8,073 bases of DNA from Defluviitaleaceae bacterium. Lineage in GTDB: Bacteria; Bacillota_A; Clostridia; Lachnospirales; WQUN01. The position numbers and the translations under genes were made by a program. The DNA lies in NCBI GenBank assembly GCA_009779525.1, contig WREB01000038.1, positions 1 to 8,073 on the forward strand, in the 5' to 3' direction. Of the stretch, positions 4,711 to 8,073 are shown piece after piece; the first letter of the stretch is position 1; each line of letters starts with the position of its first letter. The notes under the pieces were generated by a model, which searched no databases, was not told where the DNA came from, and saw nothing but the letters and a program-made list of their open reading frames with translations.

Positions 4711-7700
4711 ATGATCGAGCTCATCAAGTCGAAGGACGACCAGTGCATCGGCTGCAATAGATGCGTCCGCGAATGCCCGATGGAAACGGCGAACGTGACG
4801 CAACAGGAGAACGATGAAAACATTAAAGTTACGATCGACCACGCCAAGTGCATCGCGTGCGGCCGCTGCGTGACCGCCTGCAAGCACGAGGCGAGGTATT
4901 TCACCGACGACACCTTAAGGTTCTTCGAGGATCTCAAGGCGGGAATTCCCATTTCGATCATCGCCGCCCCGTCGATTAGGACCAACATCTACGGCTATAA
5001 AAGGCTGTTCACGTACCTCAAGGACTTAGGCGTCAACAAAATAATGGACGTTTCGCTGGGCGCGGACATCTGCGTCTGGGCGCATATAAAATATATCGAG
5101 GCCAACGGCCCCTCGCCGATAATAACGCAGCCGTGCCCGGTCATCGTCAATTACTGCGAGATGTACCGGCTCGATTTGCTTCGCAACCTGTCGCCGATAC
5201 ACAGCCCGATGGCCTGCACTTCAATTTATCTAAAAAAGTATCTTGGCATCGACGACCGAATCGCCGTGCTTTCGCCTTGCATCGCGAAAAAGAACGAATT
5301 CGCGGACACATCCCTCGCCGACTACAACGTGACATTCAAGCTCCTCGCGGAATACATCAAAAACGAATCCATCTTCCTCCCTAACGAAAAAACCGAGTTC
5401 GACCACGACGAAAGCCGCCTCGGCTCGCTTTTTCCGATGCCCGGCGGCTTAAAGGAAAACATCGAATACTTTCTCGGCAAGCGGCTCCACATCGCGAAGG
5501 CCGAGGGCTACGACGTTTACGAGAAGCTGGACCTCTACGCCGACACGAGCGACATATTTTTGCCGGACATATTCGACGTGCTAAACTGCGCCGAGGGTTG
5601 CAACATCGGGACCGCCGGCTCGCGCGCGAGAAGCGTCTTCGAAATTGACAAGCGCATGGAGGGCAAGCGGCGGAGCGCGACCGAAGAGGAAAAAAAGGAA
5701 TATTACAAGACCGTATATAATGATTTCGACGGCACTTTCGAGCTTTCGCACTTCATCAGGAAGTACAAGCCGGCGCCCTTCGAGATTCCCGAAGTCACCG
5801 AGGAGGACATCAACGAAGCCTTCCATTTGCTTGGGAAGGACGATTTCGAAAAGAAGAACATGGACTGCGGCTCGTGCGGCTCGAAAACCTGCGCGGACAT
5901 GGCCCGAAAAATAGTATTAAAAGTCAACATCCCGGAAAACTGCATATTCAAGTCAAAGGAAGACGCGAAGTCAAAGCACGACAGCAACATCAAGGCGCTC
6001 GAGCAGATCGCCGAAATGGAGAAGATCCGCGAGGCGGACGAGCGCATGAGGATCATGCTCGACCTCAGCCCGCATATAAACGTTTTGATCGACAGCAACT
6101 TCAAGATAATCGACTGCAACAACGCCGCCCTCAAGTTCCTCAACTTCGAGTCGAAAGAAGAGCTTTTCGCGGGCTTCGTCGAGCGGCTGATAAAAAACAT
6201 CCCCAAGTACCAACCCGACGGGCGCGAGTCGATCCCGCTGTTCGAAAGGCTCGGGACCGCCGCGAAAGAGGGCTACGTTAAGTTTGAGACGGAGCTTATA
6301 ATCGGCGGCGAAAGCCGGAGCCTGAACGTCGAATTTATAAAGATTCCCTACGAAAACCAGTACGCGATCCTTGGCTACGTTTACGACATGACCGACATCC
6401 ACCGGCGCGAAATGGAGCTCGCGCGCACCCACGACTTAAACAAGCTGCAGCTCGCGAAACTCAACATGATCGTGAAGGCGACGAAAATCGGGCTTTGGGA
6501 CATGGAGATAGTCAGGGACGATCCGATGAACCCGAAGAACGCGATCCACTGGTCGAACGAGTTCAGGCAGATGATCGGCTTCGAGAACGAAGCGGATTTT
6601 CCGGGAACGCTGGAAAGCTGGGTCGCGAGGATCCATCCCGACGACGTAAGCAAGGTCACCGAATCGTTCGTCAGCCACCTTAACGACAAGACCGGCCAAA
6701 CCTCCTACGACGTCGAATACAGGATATTAAAAAAAGACGGCGAATACGCGTTCTTCCACGCGTACGGCGACGCGATCCGCAACGACGCCGGCGATGCGAT
6801 CCGCGTCGCGGGATCGCTTATGGACATCACGGAGGAAAAGAACATCCTTATCGCGTCCGAAAAAAACCGAGTCGACGCGGAGGCCGCCAATAAGTCGAAG
6901 AGTTCGTTTTTAAGCACGATGAGCCACGAGATACGCACGCCGATGAACGCGATAATAGGCATGACGTCAATAGGGAAATTAGCTAAGGATAACGCGAAGA
7001 AGGATTATTCGTTCGACAAGATAGAGAACGCCTCGAAGCACCTGCTCGGAATTATCAACGACATATTGGACATGTCTAAGATCGAGGCCAACAAGTTCGA
7101 GCTTTCGTACGTCTCGTTCGACTTCGAGGACATGTTGCAAAAGATCGCGGACGTCATTAACCTAAGAGTCGACGAACGCAGGCAAAAATTTTACGTGATA
7201 ATCGGCAAGGGAATGCCCGAGGCGTTCGTCGGGGACGACCAAAGGCTTTCGCAAGTAATCGCCAACCTGCTCACCAACGCGAACAAGTTTACGCCGGACG
7301 GCGGTTCGATCCATTTGGAAGCGCAGCTTTTATCCGAGCAAAACGGGATTTGCGAAATCATGGTGAGCGTCGCCGACACCGGAATCGGAATAACGGAGGA
7401 ACAAAAGGACAGGCTTTTCCAATCGTTCGAGCAGGCCGAGGCGGGGACTTCGCGCAGGTTCGGGGGCACGGGGCTCGGGCTCTCGATATCGAAGCGGATC
7501 GTGGAGCTTATGGACGGCCGCATTTGGGTCGAATCCGAACCCGGCAAAGGCTCCAAGTTTATTTTCACGGTAAAGCTTAAGCGCGGCGAGGGCGAAAAAA
7601 AGAAGAGGCTCGACGATAAAGTCAATTGGAAGAACATCCGGATAATAGCGATCGACGACGAGCCGGAGATACGCGAATTTTTTAGGGCGCTTTCCGCGAA

Positions 7701-8073
7701 CCTGGGCATTTACTGCGCGGTCGCCGAAAGCGGCGAGGAAGCCTTGCGGATAATAGAAAACGAGGGATTTTTCGACATATACTTCGTCGACTGGGTGCTT
7801 CCCGGAATAAACGGCGGCGACTTATCCAAAATGCTCAAGCGAAAGGCGCCGGGCAACTCGATTATCACGATTTTTTCCTCGATGGACTGGAACGCGATCG
7901 AGGAGGAGGCGACTGCGTCGGGCGCCGACAAGTTTATACCCAAGCCGCTTTTCCCGTCGTTCATCGTCGACGCGATTAACGAATGCCTCGGAATCAACGA
8001 GGCGCAGGACGCGGACGACGCGTCGGCCCGTATAGAAAACTTCAGCGGATACTCTGTCCTGCTCGCGGAGGAC
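4711..8073 (+). CDS. Sensory [FeFe]-hydrogenase-like / PAS / hybrid histidine kinase, C-terminus cut by window edge
   Basis: This single open frame has at least 1121 residues. Domains in order: two [4Fe-4S] ferredoxin motifs (Cys12, 15, 18, 22 and Cys47, 50, 53, 57); an H-cluster domain (~75-345) with TQPCP (139-143), SPCIAKK (188-194) and NCAEGC (292-297), whose Cys142, 190, 293 and 297 match the four H-cluster ligands; a small [4Fe-4S] domain (Cys386, 389, 394, 411; PF04060 spacing); a helical linker; PAS 1 (~448-565); a PAS_3-type PAS 2 (~584-710); HisKA with SHEIRTP (phospho-accepting His739); HATPase_c with N-box (852-856), DTGIGI (889-894) and GGTGLGL (918-924); receiver 1 (Asp982, Asp983, phospho-acceptor Asp1027, Lys1078). 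VLLAED at the edge starts a second receiver. No membrane segments are seen, so it is cytoplasmic. The first part resembles HsfB/HydS-type sensory hydrogenases (groups C/D). Residues needed for fast H2 turnover are replaced, so H2 or redox sensing is inferred. ATG 4711 follows GGAGG by 5 bases. Confidence 0.92.
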   Translation, partial: MIELIKSKDDQCIGCNRCVRECPMETANVTQQENDENIKVTIDHAKCIACGRCVTACKHEARYFTDDTLRFFEDLKAGIPISIIAAPSIRTNIYGYKRLFTYLKDLGVNKIMDVSLGADICVWAHIKYIEANGPSPIITQPCPVIVNYCEMYRLDLLRNLSPIHSPMACTSIYLKKYLGIDDRIAVLSPCIAKKNEFADTSLADYNVTFKLLAEYIKNESIFLPNEKTEFDHDESRLGSLFPMPGGLKENIEYFLGKRLHIAKAEGYDVYEKLDLYADTSDIFLPDIFDVLNCAEGCNIGTAGSRARSVFEIDKRMEGKRRSATEEEKKEYYKTVYNDFDGTFELSHFIRKYKPAPFEIPEVTEEDINEAFHLLGKDDFEKKNMDCGSCGSKTCADMARKIVLKVNIPENCIFKSKEDAKSKHDSNIKALEQIAEMEKIREADERMRIMLDLSPHINVLIDSNFKIIDCNNAALKFLNFESKEELFAGFVERLIKNIPKYQPDGRESIPLFERLGTAAKEGYVKFETELIIGGESRSLNVEFIKIPYENQYAILGYVYDMTDIHRREMELARTHDLNKLQLAKLNMIVKATKIGLWDMEIVRDDPMNPKNAIHWSNEFRQMIGFENEADFPGTLESWVARIHPDDVSKVTESFVSHLNDKTGQTSYDVEYRILKKDGEYAFFHAYGDAIRNDAGDAIRVAGSLMDITEEKNILIASEKNRVDAEAANKSKSSFLSTMSHEIRTPMNAIIGMTSIGKLAKDNAKKDYSFDKIENASKHLLGIINDILDMSKIEANKFELSYVSFDFEDMLQKIADVINLRVDERRQKFYVIIGKGMPEAFVGDDQRLSQVIANLLTNANKFTPDGGSIHLEAQLLSEQNGICEIMVSVADTGIGITEEQKDRLFQSFEQAEAGTSRRFGGTGLGLSISKRIVELMDGRIWVESEPGKGSKFIFTVKLKRGEGEKKKRLDDKVNWKNIRIIAIDDEPEIREFFRALSANLGIYCAVAESGEEALRIIENEGFFDIYFVDWVLPGINGGDLSKMLKRKAPGNSIITIFSSMDWNAIEEEATASGADKFIPKPLFPSFIVDAINECLGINEAQDADDASARIENFSGYSVLLAED

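Noticed and set aside
3696..4988. 430-codon open frame on the minus strand
   Set aside because: It runs antisense across the end of the dehydrogenase-like gene and the ferredoxin part of the sensor gene, both with clear family homology. Its translation is low-complexity and Arg/Ala-rich with no recognisable motif. It is a by-product of GC-rich codon use.
5703..6206. Minus-strand 167-codon frame, and others opposite the sensor kinase
   Set aside because: The plus strand encodes unbroken PAS, kinase and receiver domains here. The antisense translations are Ser/Phe-rich mirror products with no motifs.

Overview
The window comes from a moderately GC-rich bacterium, most likely an anaerobe. The reasons are a sensory [FeFe]-hydrogenase-type protein, a radical SAM enzyme and an iron-alcohol-dehydrogenase-fold protein in one stretch. 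Strong GGAGG-type ribosome binding sites and the protein families fit Clostridia-like Bacillota, but a spirochaete or another fermenter cannot be excluded. Taxonomy is inference only. I see no RNA genes, insertion sequences, CRISPR arrays or integration sites.

Layout: (1) Positions 1-1275, minus strand: the N-terminal 425 residues of a cytoplasmic DUF4091/GH123-like glycosidase, cut by the left edge. (2) Positions 1323-2312, plus strand: a radical SAM enzyme of unknown substrate, divergent from the glycosidase. The two promoters appear to overlap back to back in a 48-base gap. (3) Positions 2359-3174, minus strand: a MerR-family regulator with a GyrI/BmrR-like effector domain, convergent with the radical SAM gene. 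(4) Positions 3384-4556, plus strand: a protein with the iron-containing alcohol dehydrogenase fold that has lost every metal ligand and the usual nucleotide-binding glycine motif, apparently a pseudoenzyme. Its promoter has the 19-bp spacer typical of MerR-activated promoters. (5) Positions 4711-8073, plus strand, open at the right edge: a giant sensor. It starts with a ferredoxin plus H-cluster domain and a small [4Fe-4S] domain, followed by two PAS domains, a histidine kinase core, one receiver domain and the start of a second.

How they may work together: the MerR gene and the dehydrogenase-like gene form a divergent regulator-target pair. The hydrogenase-kinase probably senses H2 or redox state and relays it by phosphotransfer. 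It has its own 154-base leader region with an inverted repeat and a strong hairpin, so it is not clearly in an operon with the gene before it. The most unusual items are the metal-less dehydrogenase homologue under a likely MerR promoter, and the one-polypeptide H-cluster sensor whose proton-transfer residues are replaced.
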